Positions 26,635 through 36,808 of a stretch of 57,497 nucleotides of DNA are shown here, one piece after another. Location of the stretch: positions 1-57,497 of the forward strand of contig JAUREI010000005.1 in assembly GCA_030827515.1 (NCBI GenBank), given 5' to 3'. The stretch comes from Prosthecobacter sp. (GTDB lineage: Bacteria > Verrucomicrobiota > Verrucomicrobiia > Verrucomicrobiales > Verrucomicrobiaceae). Position 1 is the first letter of the stretch. Each line of letters starts with the position of its first letter. The notes under the pieces are model-generated. The model searched no databases. It worked only from the letters and a program-made list of their open reading frames with translations, and was not told the DNA's origin. The translations under genes were made by a program, and so were the position numbers.

Positions 26635-28812
26635 ATGTCCGACGCCGAACGCCGCCCGCCCGCCGAGGTTCTGCGCGGCCGGGTCGAGCGCGTGCTCTAT
26701 CACACCGAGGACACCGGCTACTGCATCCTGAAGGTCCTGCCCGAGGGTGCCCGCGAACCGGTCGGCCTGGTCGGACGCACACCGCGCGTGGTCGCCGGCG
26801 AGGCCTTTGAAGCCAGCGGCCACTGGCAGTCCACCCGCGACTACGGCCGCCAGTTCAAGGCCGACAGCCTTCAGCTGGAACGCCCGGATTCGCCCGAGGG
26901 CATCGAACGCTATCTCGGCAGCGGCCTCGTCGAGGGCATCGGTCCGGCCTACGCGAAACGCCTCGTCGCCCGCTTCGGCGCCGGCATCTTCGACATCATC
27001 GAGAACGAGTCGGCCAAACTCGAGGAGGTCGAGGGCATCGGCCGCAAGCGCCGCCAGGAAATCCGCGCCTCCTGGCTCAAGCAGCGCGCGGTGCACGCCA
27101 TCATGGTCTTCCTGCACGCCCACGGCGTCAGCTCGGCGCGCGCCCTGCGCATCTACAAGACCTACGGCGACGACGCTCTCAGTGTCCTGCAGGCCAACCC
27201 CTACCGGCTGGCCCAAGACATCCACGGGATCGGTTTCAAGACCGCCGACCAGATCGCCCGCCAGCTCGGCCTCGACGCCGACGCCCCGGAACGCGTGCGC
27301 GCCGCCCTGCTGCACAGCCTCGCCGCCGCGGCCGGCAACGGCCACACCTGCCTGCCGGAAAATGAGGCCCTCGACCAGGCCCGCGAACTCATCGGCGTCG
27401 AAGCCGCCGCCGTGCGCGAGGCCCTCGCCTTCCTCAGTGGCACTGGCGATCTCGTGCAGGCGGTGCAGGACGGGGTCGCCAAGCTCTGGCTGCCGGCCCT
27501 GCGCACCGCCGAGATCCACATCGCCCGCCGCCTGCGCGAGTTGGTCGCGCGGCCGCCCGACTGGCCGCAGATCGACCTCGAACCGGCCCTCGCAGCCATC
27601 GCCGAACGCACCGGCAAACCGCTCGCGCCGAGCCAGGTCGAGGCCGTGCGCGAGGTGCTGCGCCGGCGCGTGCTCATCCTCACGGGCGGTCCCGGGGTGG
27701 GCAAGACCACCCTGGTCAACACCCTGCTCGAACTGCTCGGCGACCGTGAGATCGTGCTCGCCGCCCCCACGGGTCGCGCCGCGCGCCGGCTGGCGGAAAG
27801 CACCGGGCGCGAGGCCAAGACCCTGCACCGCCTGCTCGAGGCGCAGGGCGGCGGCACCTGGGGACGGCACCGCGGCCGCCCGCTCGAGGGCCAGGTCTTC
27901 GTCTGCGATGAAGCCTCCATGATCGACACCCCGCTCATGGCCCACTTCCTCGCCGCCCTGCCCGCCGAGGCCCACCTGCTTCTCGTTGGCGACGCCGACC
28001 AGTTGCCGTCCGTCGGTCCCGGTCGCGTGCTTGGCGACCTGCTCGCCTGCGGCGCCGTGCCCGCCGTCCGCCTCACCGAGATCTTCCGCCAGGCCGCCGC
28101 CAGTCGGATCATCACCAGCGCGCACGCCATCAACGCCGGAAGCCTGCCCGACCTCAAGCCGGCACGCGACAGCGACTTCTTCTTCCTCGACGAACCCGAT
28201 CCCGAAACCCTGCGCACCACCTTGGTCGAACTGGCGCGCACGCGTCTGCCCGGCAAGTATGGCTTCGATCCGGTCGCCGATCTGCAGGTGCTGACGCCGA
28301 TGAACCGCGGTCCACTCGGCACCCGCGCCCTCAACGAGGCCCTGCAGGCCGCGCTCAATCCGCCCAACGAGACCAAATTCGAGATCGAACGCTTCGGCGT
28401 CACCTTCCGCGTCGGCGACAAGGTCATTCAGACGAACAACAACTACGACAAGGACGTCTTCAACGGCGACATCGGCCACATCGCCACCATCGACACCGAG
28501 CCCCTGCGGGTCAGCGTGCGCTTCGACGGCGGTCGCCGGGTCGAGTATGAACCCGGCGAGCTCGACGAACTGCAGCTCGCCTACGCCCTCAGCATCCACA
28601 AAAGCCAGGGCAGCGAGTTCCCCTGCGTCCTGCTGCCGGTCAGCAAGCAGCACTACGTCATGCTCGAGCGCAGCCTGATCTACACCGCGCTCACCCGTGC
28701 GAGAAAACTCGCCGTCCTCATTGGCGACCCCGCCGCCCTCGAAATGGCCGTCCGCCGCCAGTCCAGCCGCCGCCGCTGGACCGGTCTCACCGGCCTGCTG
28801 ACCGAAGGCTGA
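26635..28812 (+). CDS. recD2: ATP-dependent RecD-like DNA helicase
   Basis: 725 residues with the RecD2 architecture. An N-terminal OB-like domain is followed by helix-hairpin-helix modules (EGIGPAYAKRLVARFGAGIF and GIGFKTADQIARQLGL). Helicase motif I (Walker A) is GGPGVGKTT at about 350-358, and motif II is FVCDEASMID at about 420-430. The SH3-like segment and ALSIHKSQGSEFPCVLLPV (motifs V/VI, with the final TALTRAR) complete the core. RecD2 is a 5'-3' SF1B helicase not associated with RecBC, involved in repair. Start is the ATG at 26635. Confidence 0.95.
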   Translation: MSDAERRPPAEVLRGRVERVLYHTEDTGYCILKVLPEGAREPVGLVGRTPRVVAGEAFEASGHWQSTRDYGRQFKADSLQLERPDSPEGIERYLGSGLVEGIGPAYAKRLVARFGAGIFDIIENESAKLEEVEGIGRKRRQEIRASWLKQRAVHAIMVFLHAHGVSSARALRIYKTYGDDALSVLQANPYRLAQDIHGIGFKTADQIARQLGLDADAPERVRAALLHSLAAAAGNGHTCLPENEALDQARELIGVEAAAVREALAFLSGTGDLVQAVQDGVAKLWLPALRTAEIHIARRLRELVARPPDWPQIDLEPALAAIAERTGKPLAPSQVEAVREVLRRRVLILTGGPGVGKTTLVNTLLELLGDREIVLAAPTGRAARRLAESTGREAKTLHRLLEAQGGGTWGRHRGRPLEGQVFVCDEASMIDTPLMAHFLAALPAEAHLLLVGDADQLPSVGPGRVLGDLLACGAVPAVRLTEIFRQAAASRIITSAHAINAGSLPDLKPARDSDFFFLDEPDPETLRTTLVELARTRLPGKYGFDPVADLQVLTPMNRGPLGTRALNEALQAALNPPNETKFEIERFGVTFRVGDKVIQTNNNYDKDVFNGDIGHIATIDTEPLRVSVRFDGGRRVEYEPGELDELQLAYALSIHKSQGSEFPCVLLPVSKQHYVMLERSLIYTALTRARKLAVLIGDPAALEMAVRRQSSRRRWTGLTGLLTEG

Positions 28813-28951
28813 GCGAACCCGGGGGGGGAAATTCGGATCTCCAATCTCTGATCGACGGAAGCATGCCCCTGCGCGGCTCTGCGATGCAAAGGCGAACGCA
28901 GAGGTCTTCGGGGAGATTCGTGGAACACGGAACGATTCGATCGGATGGACA

Positions 28952-31900
28952 TCAACCTTTCACGCCTTGCGCCTCCAGCGCGGCGTCGACGCGGCGGGAG
29001 GTGTCGCCCGGGCTGCCGGTGCGGCGGGAGACGGCGCGGTAGGCGAGCGGCACAACGATCAGCGTGAAGACGGCGGAGAGGGCGACGCCGTAGAGGATGA
29101 CGACACCGACCACGAGGCGGGTTTCAGCGCCGGCGCCGGTGCCGAAGACGAGCGGCAGCGAGCCCATGACCGTGGTCAGGGTGGTCATCAGCACGGGGCG
29201 CAGTCGCAGCACCGAGGCCTCGATGATGGCTTCATCGTAATCCATGCCCTCGTCGCGAAGCTGGTTGATGAACTCGACGATCAGGATGCCGTTCTTGGCG
29301 GCGAGACCGACGAGCATGATGAGGCCGACCTGGCTGAACAGGCTCTGGTTCTGGCCGGTGAGCAGCAGGCCGAGCAGACCGCCACCGATGGCGACCGGCA
29401 CGGTGAGCATGATCGTGAAGGGATGCACGAAGCTCTCGAACTGGGCCGCCAGCACGAGGAAGACGACCAGGATGGCGAGGCCGAAGACAAAGAGCACGCT
29501 GCCGCTGCTCTCGCGCAGCTTGAGGGCGTCGCCCTTGTAACCGACGACCGCTTCCTGCGGCAGGTGTTCGCGGACAAGACCCTCCATGAAGGCGACCGCC
29601 TCGGAGAGGCTGTAGCCCGGGGCCAGGCCGGCGTCGAAGGTGATGGCGCGCAGGCGGTTGTGACGGTTGAGGGCGCCGGAATCGGCGAACTCGGAAAGGC
29701 TGACGAGATTGGCGAGCGGGATGAGCCGGCCGGTGGTCTCGGAGCGCACGTAAATGCCCTGCAGGTCGCCCGGCAGACGCTTGCCCTCGTAGTCGCCCTC
29801 AAGGATGACGTCATACTCCTCGCCGTTGTCGACGTAGGTCGTGACCCGGCGGAAGCCGAGCAGGCTTTCCAGCGTGCGGCCGATGTTGGCGACCGAGACG
29901 CCGAGGTCGGCGGCGCGCGCGCGGTCGATGGCGACCTCGAGCTGGGGCTTGGTCTCCTTGTAGTCGTAATCGATGCCGATGAGGTTGGGGTTGGCGGCGG
30001 CCTTTTCCAGGAGGATGTCGCGCCAGCGCGCCAGTTCCTCGTAGGTGGGGCCGCCGAGCACGAACTGGAGCGGCTTGGTGAGACCGCGGCTGAGACCCTG
30101 GCGCATGATGACAAAGTGCTGCACCCCGCGCATGTCGGCGACCTTGGCGCGGACCTCGTCCATGATCTCCCAGGCCGAGCGACGGCCGCCATGATCGTAG
30201 AGGTTGATGATGGTGATGACCTCGTTGAAGTCGGAGTTGTTGCCGAAGGAACGCGGCACGCGCAGGAGCAGGCGCTGGGCCTCGCCGCTTTCCACCAGGT
30301 ACATGAGGCGCTGCTCCAACTCGTCGAAGACCTGCATGCTGTAGCCGTAGGAGGCGCCTTGGGGGGCGGAGGAGACGACGAAGAAGGAGCCGCGGTCCTC
30401 GCGCGGGGTGAACTCGGAGGGCAGGGCGCGCAGCAGCCAGTAGCTGAGCGAGGCCGCGCCGGCAACGGCAAGGAAGGCCGGCAGCGGGTAGCTGAGGGTG
30501 GCGGTGAGCAGGCGGCGGTAGCCGTTCTGCAACAGGCGGAAGAGACCGTCGACGGCGCGCGTCAGCAGGTTGCCGCGTCCTGCGGGCCGCAGCAGCTTCG
30601 AGGCGATCATCGGGCACAGGGTCAGGGCGACGAAGCTGGAGAAGCTGACCGCCACGGCCAGGGTGACCGAGAATTCCGCAAAGAGCTTGCCGGCATCGCC
30701 CTCCAGAAAGCTGATCGGCACGAACACCGCGACCAGCACGAGGGTGGTGGCGACGACGGCGAAGCCGACCTGGCGTGACCCCAGGTAGGAGGCGGCCATG
30801 GGCGTCTCGCCGTCCTCGATCCGGCGGTGGATGTTCTCCAGCACGACGATGGCGTCGTCGACGACGAGGCCGATGGCGAGAACGACGGCGAGCAGGGTGA
30901 GGACATTGACCGAGAAGCCAAGGAAGTAGAGAACGATGCAGGTGGCGACGATGGAGACCGGCACGGCGACCGCCGGCACGAGGGTGGCGCGGGCGGTGCC
31001 GAGGAAGAGGTAGATGACCAGAACGACGAGCAGAACCGCGATTGCCAGGGTGCGGAACACCTCGGCGAGGGAGGCTTCGATGAACTGCGAGGTGTCGTAG
31101 CTCTCCTCCAGCTTCATGCCCTCGGGCAGCGTGGGCGCCAGCCGCTTCGCCTCCGCCTTGGCGGCGCGGGCGACGTCGAGCGTGTTGGCGCGCGACTGCT
31201 TGATGATGCCGAGCGCCACCATCGGCACGCCGTTGCCATGGAAGCGGCGGCGGGCATCCTCGGCCCCGAGTTCCACGCGCGCCACCTCGCCCAATCGCAC
31301 CTGGTAGCCGTCGTCGCCTCGCTTGAGGACGAGGCTGCGAAATTCCTCAACGGTGGTGAACTCCCTTCGCAGGCGCACGGTGATCGTGCGGTCGCGCGCC
31401 TGCACGGCGCCGGCCGGCAGCTCGACGTTCTGCCGGCGCAGGGCGTCCTCGACATCAATGACGGTGAGACCGCGCGCCACCAGCGCCTCGCGGTCGATCC
31501 AAAGGCGCATGGCGAAGCGGGTGGCCCCGCTCAGGCGCACGCGCGCCACGCCCGGCAGCTGCGAAAAACGGTCCACGAGATAACGCTCCGAGTAGTCGGC
31601 CAGCTCGACCGGCGACATGTCGGGACTGGTGAGGTTGAGCCACATGAGCACCTCCGTGACGGCGTCCTGCTTGGTGATTTCCGGCGGGCGCACCTCGTCG
31701 GGCAGCTCGTCGAGGATGCTCGACACCGCCTCGCGCACGTCGCTGGCAGCATTGTCGATGTCGCGGTCGAGCGAAAACTCGATGGTGATCTGCGACTGGC
31801 CATCGCTGCTGGTGGAATCGATGTTTTCGATGCCCTCGACGCCGCTGACGCGGTCCTCGATGAGCTGGGTGACGCGACGCTCGACGACGGCGGCGGCGGC

Positions 31901-32059
31901 GCCGGGATAAACCGTCTCAATCGAAATGATCGGCGGTTCGATGTCCGGATACTCGCGCACCTGCATGCGCGTGTAGGCGACGACGCCAAAGGCCATCAGC
32001 AGCAGGTTCGCCACCGTGGCGAGCACGGGCCGGCGGATCGAGACGTCGGACAGGAACAT
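28952..32059 (-). CDS. RND-family efflux transporter, inner-membrane permease
   Basis: 1035 residues, the normal length for AcrB/MexB-type proteins. N-terminus MFLSDVSIRRPVLATVANLL with TM1, porter domains, twelve membrane helices in two halves and the proton-relay Asp pair in IGLVVDDAIVVLENIHRR (about 405). Late helices contain LAAKNGILIVEFINQLRDEG. It exports hydrophobic compounds through a tripartite pump driven by proton influx. The adaptor gene lies 3 bp upstream on the same strand. No TolC-type outer-membrane gene is beside it, so the channel is supplied elsewhere. Substrate cannot be read from sequence. Confidence 0.96.
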   Translation of the reverse strand: MFLSDVSIRRPVLATVANLLLMAFGVVAYTRMQVREYPDIEPPIISIETVYPGAAAAVVERRVTQLIEDRVSGVEGIENIDSTSSDGQSQITIEFSLDRDIDNAASDVREAVSSILDELPDEVRPPEITKQDAVTEVLMWLNLTSPDMSPVELADYSERYLVDRFSQLPGVARVRLSGATRFAMRLWIDREALVARGLTVIDVEDALRRQNVELPAGAVQARDRTITVRLRREFTTVEEFRSLVLKRGDDGYQVRLGEVARVELGAEDARRRFHGNGVPMVALGIIKQSRANTLDVARAAKAEAKRLAPTLPEGMKLEESYDTSQFIEASLAEVFRTLAIAVLLVVLVIYLFLGTARATLVPAVAVPVSIVATCIVLYFLGFSVNVLTLLAVVLAIGLVVDDAIVVLENIHRRIEDGETPMAASYLGSRQVGFAVVATTLVLVAVFVPISFLEGDAGKLFAEFSVTLAVAVSFSSFVALTLCPMIASKLLRPAGRGNLLTRAVDGLFRLLQNGYRRLLTATLSYPLPAFLAVAGAASLSYWLLRALPSEFTPREDRGSFFVVSSAPQGASYGYSMQVFDELEQRLMYLVESGEAQRLLLRVPRSFGNNSDFNEVITIINLYDHGGRRSAWEIMDEVRAKVADMRGVQHFVIMRQGLSRGLTKPLQFVLGGPTYEELARWRDILLEKAAANPNLIGIDYDYKETKPQLEVAIDRARAADLGVSVANIGRTLESLLGFRRVTTYVDNGEEYDVILEGDYEGKRLPGDLQGIYVRSETTGRLIPLANLVSLSEFADSGALNRHNRLRAITFDAGLAPGYSLSEAVAFMEGLVREHLPQEAVVGYKGDALKLRESSGSVLFVFGLAILVVFLVLAAQFESFVHPFTIMLTVPVAIGGGLLGLLLTGQNQSLFSQVGLIMLVGLAAKNGILIVEFINQLRDEGMDYDEAIIEASVLRLRPVLMTTLTTVMGSLPLVFGTGAGAETRLVVGVVILYGVALSAVFTLIVVPLAYRAVSRRTGSPGDTSRRVDAALEAQGVKG

Positions 32060-32062
32060 CGC

Positions 32063-33175
32063 TCAGTTCGTCCTCGGATTGTAAGCCGGCGCCGCCTCGC
32101 TGAAGCGACCGACGATCTCGACCTTGCTGCCGTCGGACAGGCCCATGTAACCGTCGGTGACGAGGGTTTCACCCGCCTTGAGACCGGCGGTGACCTCGAC
32201 ATAGCCGGGTTTGCGCAAGCCGGTTTCGATGGCGCGGCGTTCGACGCGCAGGTCGCCCTCCTGGCCGGTGACGACGAAGACATACACCTGGCGGTAGACC
32301 GGCGCCAGGGCGCGCTCGGGCACGGCGGGCGCACGACGCGGCGCGCGGCTCAGCGTCGCCGTCAGCAGCATGCCGGGGTGCAGGGCGTGATCGGCGTTGT
32401 CGATGTCGGCCCGGACCACGACCGCACGCGTCGCGGGATCGACGCGTGAACTGACCTGGGCGACCCGCCCCTCGAAGACACGCCCCGGATAGGCGGCACT
32501 GCGCGCGCGCACGACGCGGCCGGTCTCGACCTCGGTCAGGAAGACTTCGGGCACCGAGAAATCCAGCCTCACCTGGTCGATCTGGTCGAGCGTGGCGATG
32601 ACCGTGCCCGGAGAAATGAGCGCCCCGGCACTGATGTTGCGCAGGCCGAGCACGCCGCCAAACGGCGCGGTGATCAGTCGGTCGGCCAGGCGCGCCTCGA
32701 CCTCCTGAATCTGCCGGCGGGCGAGTTCGGACAGGGTCTCGCGTTCCTCGACCAGCACCGACGAAACGGCGCCGTCGGCGACCAACTGGCGCAGGCGCGC
32801 CAGTTCGCGCTCGTGCTCGGCGAGCTGGGCGCGCGCGGCGGCCAGGCGGGCGGCGTCCTCGGCCGAGGACAGCTTGACCAGGGGCTGGCCCTTTTTGACG
32901 GTCTGGCCGTCGGTGAATTCCACCTCCTCGACCACCTCGGTGACGCGCGCGGAGACGTCGATGGATTCATAGGAACGGATGGTGCCGACCACCTCGACCT
33001 GTTCGATGAAATCGTCCTCCTTCACCTCGTGAATGATGACGCGACCGGCGGGCGGTGCGGCGCGCTTCTCGGCGCCCGCCTGACGGGCGGTGAGCGCCTG
33101 GCGCAGGTAGTGCGCCGCCGCCAGCAGCAGAACCGCCACCAGCGCCGCCGCCAAAAGTTGTTTCAAAACCTTCAT
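32063..33175 (-). CDS. RND efflux periplasmic adaptor (membrane fusion protein)
   Basis: 370 residues. An N-terminal membrane anchor (LLAAALVAVLLLAAAHYL) without a lipobox Cys is followed by the lipoyl/barrel-sandwich hybrid with SARVTEVVEEVEFTDGQTVK, a coiled-coil hairpin rich in Ala/Arg/Glu (about 105-165), and the beta-barrel with LDFSVPEVFLTEVETGRVV and GYMGLSDGSKVEIVGR. It links the permease to an outer-membrane channel. Only 3 bp separate its stop from the permease start. Divergent from the isomerase-like gene at 33329. Confidence 0.95.
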   Translation of the reverse strand: MKVLKQLLAAALVAVLLLAAAHYLRQALTARQAGAEKRAAPPAGRVIIHEVKEDDFIEQVEVVGTIRSYESIDVSARVTEVVEEVEFTDGQTVKKGQPLVKLSSAEDAARLAAARAQLAEHERELARLRQLVADGAVSSVLVEERETLSELARRQIQEVEARLADRLITAPFGGVLGLRNISAGALISPGTVIATLDQIDQVRLDFSVPEVFLTEVETGRVVRARSAAYPGRVFEGRVAQVSSRVDPATRAVVVRADIDNADHALHPGMLLTATLSRAPRRAPAVPERALAPVYRQVYVFVVTGQEGDLRVERRAIETGLRKPGYVEVTAGLKAGETLVTDGYMGLSDGSKVEIVGRFSEAAPAYNPRTN

Positions 33176-33328
33176 GCTTCCTCATTCCCCTTCCTCCATC
33201 AGCTGTCAAAGGCGGGCCGGAGAGAACGCTCCACAAGTCAAGAATCTTCATGACGGGTGCAAGACCCGGCATGCCGGTCGTCTTGCCAGGGCCGGCACCG
33301 GCCTGCACGATGCAGCTCACCCACTGCC

Positions 33329-34945
33329 ATGAGTTCCCCTGCCCGCCCCGCCAAGACCGTCCTTCTCATTGCCAGCGGCGACCTGCGCCCGGCTGCCAAC
33401 CAAACCTGCTGGCCCGCCCAGAAGGCCATGGAGGACGCGCTGGCGAAGGCGCTCAAGGCGGAGGGCTGGGAGGTGCGCCGCGCCCACCCCTACGACGCCA
33501 GAAAAAAACACGGCTTCATCGCCAGCCAGCGCGAGGGCATCGAGGTCTTCCGCGGCATCGATCCCGAAGCTCCACTCATCGTCGCCGAGGCGGTCTGGCA
33601 ATACTCCCACCACGTGCTCGCCGGCCTGACCACCCACCGCGGCCCCATCCTCACGGTCGCCAACTGGAGCGGCCAGTGGCCAGGCCTGGTCGGCCTGCTC
33701 AACCTCAACGCCTCGCTCACCAAGGCCGGCGTCGACTACTCCACGCTGTGGAGCGAGACCTTCACCGATGCCTTCTTCAAAAACGGCCTGCGCGAGTGGC
33801 TGAACACCGGCCGCGTGCGCCATGACCAGTCGCACGTGCGTGACCTCGGCCTCGTCCGCCTGCCCGCGGAGGACGAGCGCATCGGCCGCGACTTTGGCCG
33901 CCGCTTCCGGGTCGCCAAGGCCATCCTCGGCGTCTTCGACGAGGGCTGCATGGGCATGTTCAACGCGATCGTGCCCGACCACCTGCTGCACCCCACCGGC
34001 TGCTTCAAGGAGCGGCTCAGCCAGTCAACCCTCTACGCCGCCATGCGCGAGGTGAGCGATGCCGACGCGCAGGCGGCGCTGGCCTGGTATCGCAAAAAGG
34101 GCCTGCGCCTGCAGCTTGGCACCGACGAGTCCACCGAACTGACCGAGGCCCAGGTGCTGCTGCAGTGCAAAATGTACATCGCCGCCCTGCGCCTCGCCGA
34201 CGAGTTCGGCTGCGACGCCATCGGCATCCAGTACCAGCAGGGACTGAAGGATCTGACGCCGGCAAGCGACCTCGTCGAGGGCACGCTCAACAACGCCGAC
34301 CGTCCGCCCGTGCACAGTGCCGACGGCCGGCGCGTGCTGTTTGAGGGTGAGGCGCTGCCGCACTTCAACGAGGTTGACGAGTGCGCCGGTCTCGACGGCC
34401 TCGTGACCTACCGGCTCTGGCGCGAGCTCGGCTTCGCGCCGGAAAACACCCTGCACGACCTGCGCTGGGGGAAGAAATTTGGCGGCGAATACGTCTGGGT
34501 GCTGCTGATCAGCGGCGCGGCCCCGCCCGCGCACTTCATCGGCGGCTGGAAGGGCGCCAGCAGCGAGCGCCAGCCGGGCATGTATTTCCGCCTCGGCGGC
34601 GGCACCCTCAAGGGGATCAGCAAGCCCGGCCACATCGTCTGGAGCCGCGTCTTTGTCATGGAGGGCGCCCTCTGCTGCGACATCGGCGTCGCCGAGGTCG
34701 TGCGCCTGCCGGAGAGGGAGACCGAGGCGCGCTGGCGCGAAACCACGCCGCAGTGGCCGATCATGCACGCGGTGCTGAAGGGCGTCAGCCGCGACCAGAT
34801 GATGGCGCGCCACAAGTCGAACCACATCCAGGTCGTGTATTGCCCGAATGAGAAGCAGGCCCACCGCGCCGCGCGCATCAAGGCCGCGGCGATGGCGGAA
34901 CTCGGCCTGCGCGTCAGCCTGTGCGGCGAGGTCCGCCTGGACTGA
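33329..34945 (+). CDS. Sugar-isomerase-like protein (fucose/arabinose isomerase fold)
   Basis: 538 residues from the ATG at 33329. The N-terminal Rossmann-like half has [20 protein letters not shown] and [19 protein letters not shown], and the central part [20 protein letters not shown] followed by [20 protein letters not shown]. The arrangement resembles L-fucose/L-arabinose isomerase-fold proteins, which interconvert aldoses and ketoses with Mn2+. I recognise the fold pattern rather than a characterised subfamily, and the metal ligands cannot be fixed by eye. No signal peptide, so cytoplasmic. Upstream in-frame codons to 33257 look non-coding. Confidence 0.62.
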   Translation: MSSPARPAKTVLLIASGDLRPAANQTCWPAQKAMEDALAKALKAEGWEVRRAHPYDARKKHGFIASQREGIEVFRGIDPEAPLIVAEAVWQYSHHVLAGLTTHRGPILTVANWSGQWPGLVGLLNLNASLTKAGVDYSTLWSETFTDAFFKNGLREWLNTGRVRHDQSHVRDLGLVRLPAEDERIGRDFGRRFRVAKAILGVFDEGCMGMFNAIVPDHLLHPTGCFKERLSQSTLYAAMREVSDADAQAALAWYRKKGLRLQLGTDESTELTEAQVLLQCKMYIAALRLADEFGCDAIGIQYQQGLKDLTPASDLVEGTLNNADRPPVHSADGRRVLFEGEALPHFNEVDECAGLDGLVTYRLWRELGFAPENTLHDLRWGKKFGGEYVWVLLISGAAPPAHFIGGWKGASSERQPGMYFRLGGGTLKGISKPGHIVWSRVFVMEGALCCDIGVAEVVRLPERETEARWRETTPQWPIMHAVLKGVSRDQMMARHKSNHIQVVYCPNEKQAHRAARIKAAAMAELGLRVSLCGEVRLD

Positions 34946-35004
34946 AGCTGGAATTTGGCCGGCCGCTGAAGGATTGTGCCGCCTGGGTGAGTTATGCCGC
35001 TGCC

Positions 35005-35874
35005 ATGAGCCGCTTCCTGATCGTCCTGCTCGCCTGTGCCCTCACCGCCCACGCGGCGGAGCCGGTCGCCGCCCCCAAGGCACCGGCCAAAGCCGCGCCC
35101 AAGTCCGTGGTGATCCCGCCGGATCTCAATGGCCACCGCACGATCATCGCGCCTCCGCCAAACGCGGCCCCGGTACGCATCGCCATCTTTGAGGGCACGG
35201 GGGCTCCGGAAGCCGGCATCGAGAATGTCTGCGCCCGTGTGGAGGGCCTGACCGGCGCCAGCATCACCCGCCTCAAACCGGAGCAAATCGCCGGCGGCGG
35301 CCTCGCTGGCTATGATGTGGTCGTCTTTTCCGGGGGCAGCGGCAGCTCGCAGTCGAAGAGCCTGGGCGACGCCGGTCGCGAACAGGTGCGCGAATTTGTC
35401 CGCAAGGGCGGCGGCTATGTCGGCATCTGCGCCGGAGCCTATCTGGCCTGCTCCAACTTCTCCTGGGGCCTCGGCATTCTCAACGCCTCGACCGTGTCCA
35501 ACAAATGGATGCGCGGCGGCGGCTTCGTCGAATCCGAAGTGACCGTCGACGGCGCACCCATCCTCGGCCCCGTCGAGGGTGTCTTTCTGGTCCGCTACCA
35601 CAACGGCCCCATCCTCAAGCCCGGCAACCGCGCCGACCTGCCCGCCTACCGGCCGCTGGCCCTGTTCCGCACCGAGGTCGCCGGGAATGGCACCCCGGTC
35701 GGCATCATGGTCGATTCGCCCGCCCAGGCGGTGTCGACCTTCGGACGCGGCCGCGTGTTCGTCTCCAGCCCGCACCCCGAAAACACGCCCGGTCTCGAGC
35801 ATCTCATTCCGCGCGCCATTCTCTGGTCGGCCGGCAAGCTCAGGGAGGAACCCCTGCCCCCGTCGCTGCCATGA
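35005..35874 (+). CDS. Exported BPL_N-domain protein (class I glutamine-amidotransferase fold)
   Basis: 289 residues from the ATG at 35005 with a signal peptide (MSRFLIVLLACALTAHAAEP) and then a short Pro/Ala/Lys-rich linker. The domain shows VRIAIFEGTGAP, YDVVVFSGGSGSSQS and the nucleophile elbow GGYVGICAGAYLACS, with Cys where glutamine amidotransferases have it, and a late SSPHPENTPGLEHL holding a possible catalytic His. This matches the N-terminal domain of some biotin-protein ligases. Exported versions are common in PVC bacteria; function unknown. The stop overlaps the next start by 4 bp. Confidence 0.8.
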   Translation: MSRFLIVLLACALTAHAAEPVAAPKAPAKAAPKSVVIPPDLNGHRTIIAPPPNAAPVRIAIFEGTGAPEAGIENVCARVEGLTGASITRLKPEQIAGGGLAGYDVVVFSGGSGSSQSKSLGDAGREQVREFVRKGGGYVGICAGAYLACSNFSWGLGILNASTVSNKWMRGGGFVESEVTVDGAPILGPVEGVFLVRYHNGPILKPGNRADLPAYRPLALFRTEVAGNGTPVGIMVDSPAQAVSTFGRGRVFVSSPHPENTPGLEHLIPRAILWSAGKLREEPLPPSLP

Positions 35875-36767
35875 AGGCCTGGATCGCCCTGCTTGTGCTC
35901 GGGGCACCGGCTTGTCGCGCCCTTGAACCCGTGCCGATCCGGTTCGGCACGCGACAGTTCATCGAATACCGGCCCGGTGACCTGCCGCTGGTGATCGCCG
36001 CCCCGCATGGCGGACGCGAAAAGCCGGCCGACCTGCCGGATCGGCGCGAGGGCGTGCTGAGCATGGATACCGCCACCGATGAACTGGCGCTGGCGGTCGC
36101 CGAGGCCATCGCCGCCCGCCGGGGCGCCCGCCCCCATGTCGTCGTCTGCCGCCTGCACCGCATCAAGTTCGACGCCAACCGCGACCTCCCCGAAGCCGCC
36201 CAGGGCCATCCCGCCGCCGAACAGGCCTGGCACGACCATCACGGGTTCATCGATCAGGCCTGTCGCGACGCCGTCGGCCGCCACGGCTGGGCCTTTCTGA
36301 TCGATCTCCACGGACACAGTCACCCCGTTGCCCAAGTCGAACTGGGCTGGCTGCACCCAGCGAGCGACCTGGCCCGGCCAACCGAGGCGATCAACCACCC
36401 GGACTTCGCCCGCCAGGGCAGCGCCGAATTGCTCACCCGCCTGCTCAACCGTCCCTACAGCGAGTTCCTCCATGGTCCGGCCAGTCTCGGCGCCCTGCTG
36501 GAGCAGCAGGGCTTTCCCGCCACCCCCAGTCCGCGTCTGCCGGTGCCAATCCCTCCCTACTTTCGCGGGGGTTACACGCTGGCCCGTCACTGCGACGCCG
36601 GGCGCGGCATCGCCGGCGTGCAGATTGAGGCCAACCGGCCGCGCCTGCGCGACACCGCCGCCAACCGCCGTCGCTTCGCTGAAGCCCTGGCCGCAGCGCT
36701 CACGACCTTCCTGCCCGGCGGCCTGCAGCTGGAAAGATCCGGCCCATCCGGCGCGATGAAAAAATAG
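35871..36767 (+). CDS. N-formylglutamate-amidohydrolase-like exported protein
   Basis: 298 residues from the ATG at 35871, which overlaps the preceding stop (ATGA). A short hydrophobic leader (MKAWIALLVLGAPACRAL) suggests export, and its Cys at residue 15 might be a lipobox, though the context is weak. The body has the family motifs LPLVIAAPHGGREKP, CRLHRIKFDANRD and FLIDLHGHSH, with His and Asp residues positioned as metal ligands. N-formylglutamate amidohydrolase releases formate from N-formylglutamate in histidine breakdown, but an exported copy without hut genes probably has another substrate. The chain ends in GAMKK. Confidence 0.75.
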   Translation: MKAWIALLVLGAPACRALEPVPIRFGTRQFIEYRPGDLPLVIAAPHGGREKPADLPDRREGVLSMDTATDELALAVAEAIAARRGARPHVVVCRLHRIKFDANRDLPEAAQGHPAAEQAWHDHHGFIDQACRDAVGRHGWAFLIDLHGHSHPVAQVELGWLHPASDLARPTEAINHPDFARQGSAELLTRLLNRPYSEFLHGPASLGALLEQQGFPATPSPRLPVPIPPYFRGGYTLARHCDAGRGIAGVQIEANRPRLRDTAANRRRFAEALAAALTTFLPGGLQLERSGPSGAMKK

Positions 36768-36808
36768 TGCTTTCGTTTTAGGTAAATTACTCTAAGGCTC
36801 CGCGTTAA

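Noticed and set aside
28821-28828. Run of eight G residues after recD2
   Set aside because: A single intergenic homopolymer, not in a coding frame, so phase variation has no target.
28877-28903. 7-bp inverted repeat CTCTGCG/CGCAGAG between recD2 and the RND permease
   Set aside because: It has no T-tract on either strand and no evidence of function; a 13-nt loop makes it a weak terminator.
36721-36808. AT-rich patch before the PEP-CTERM gene as a promoter
   Set aside because: No -35/-10 pair with acceptable spacing was found, although the AT-richness may still mark the promoter region.
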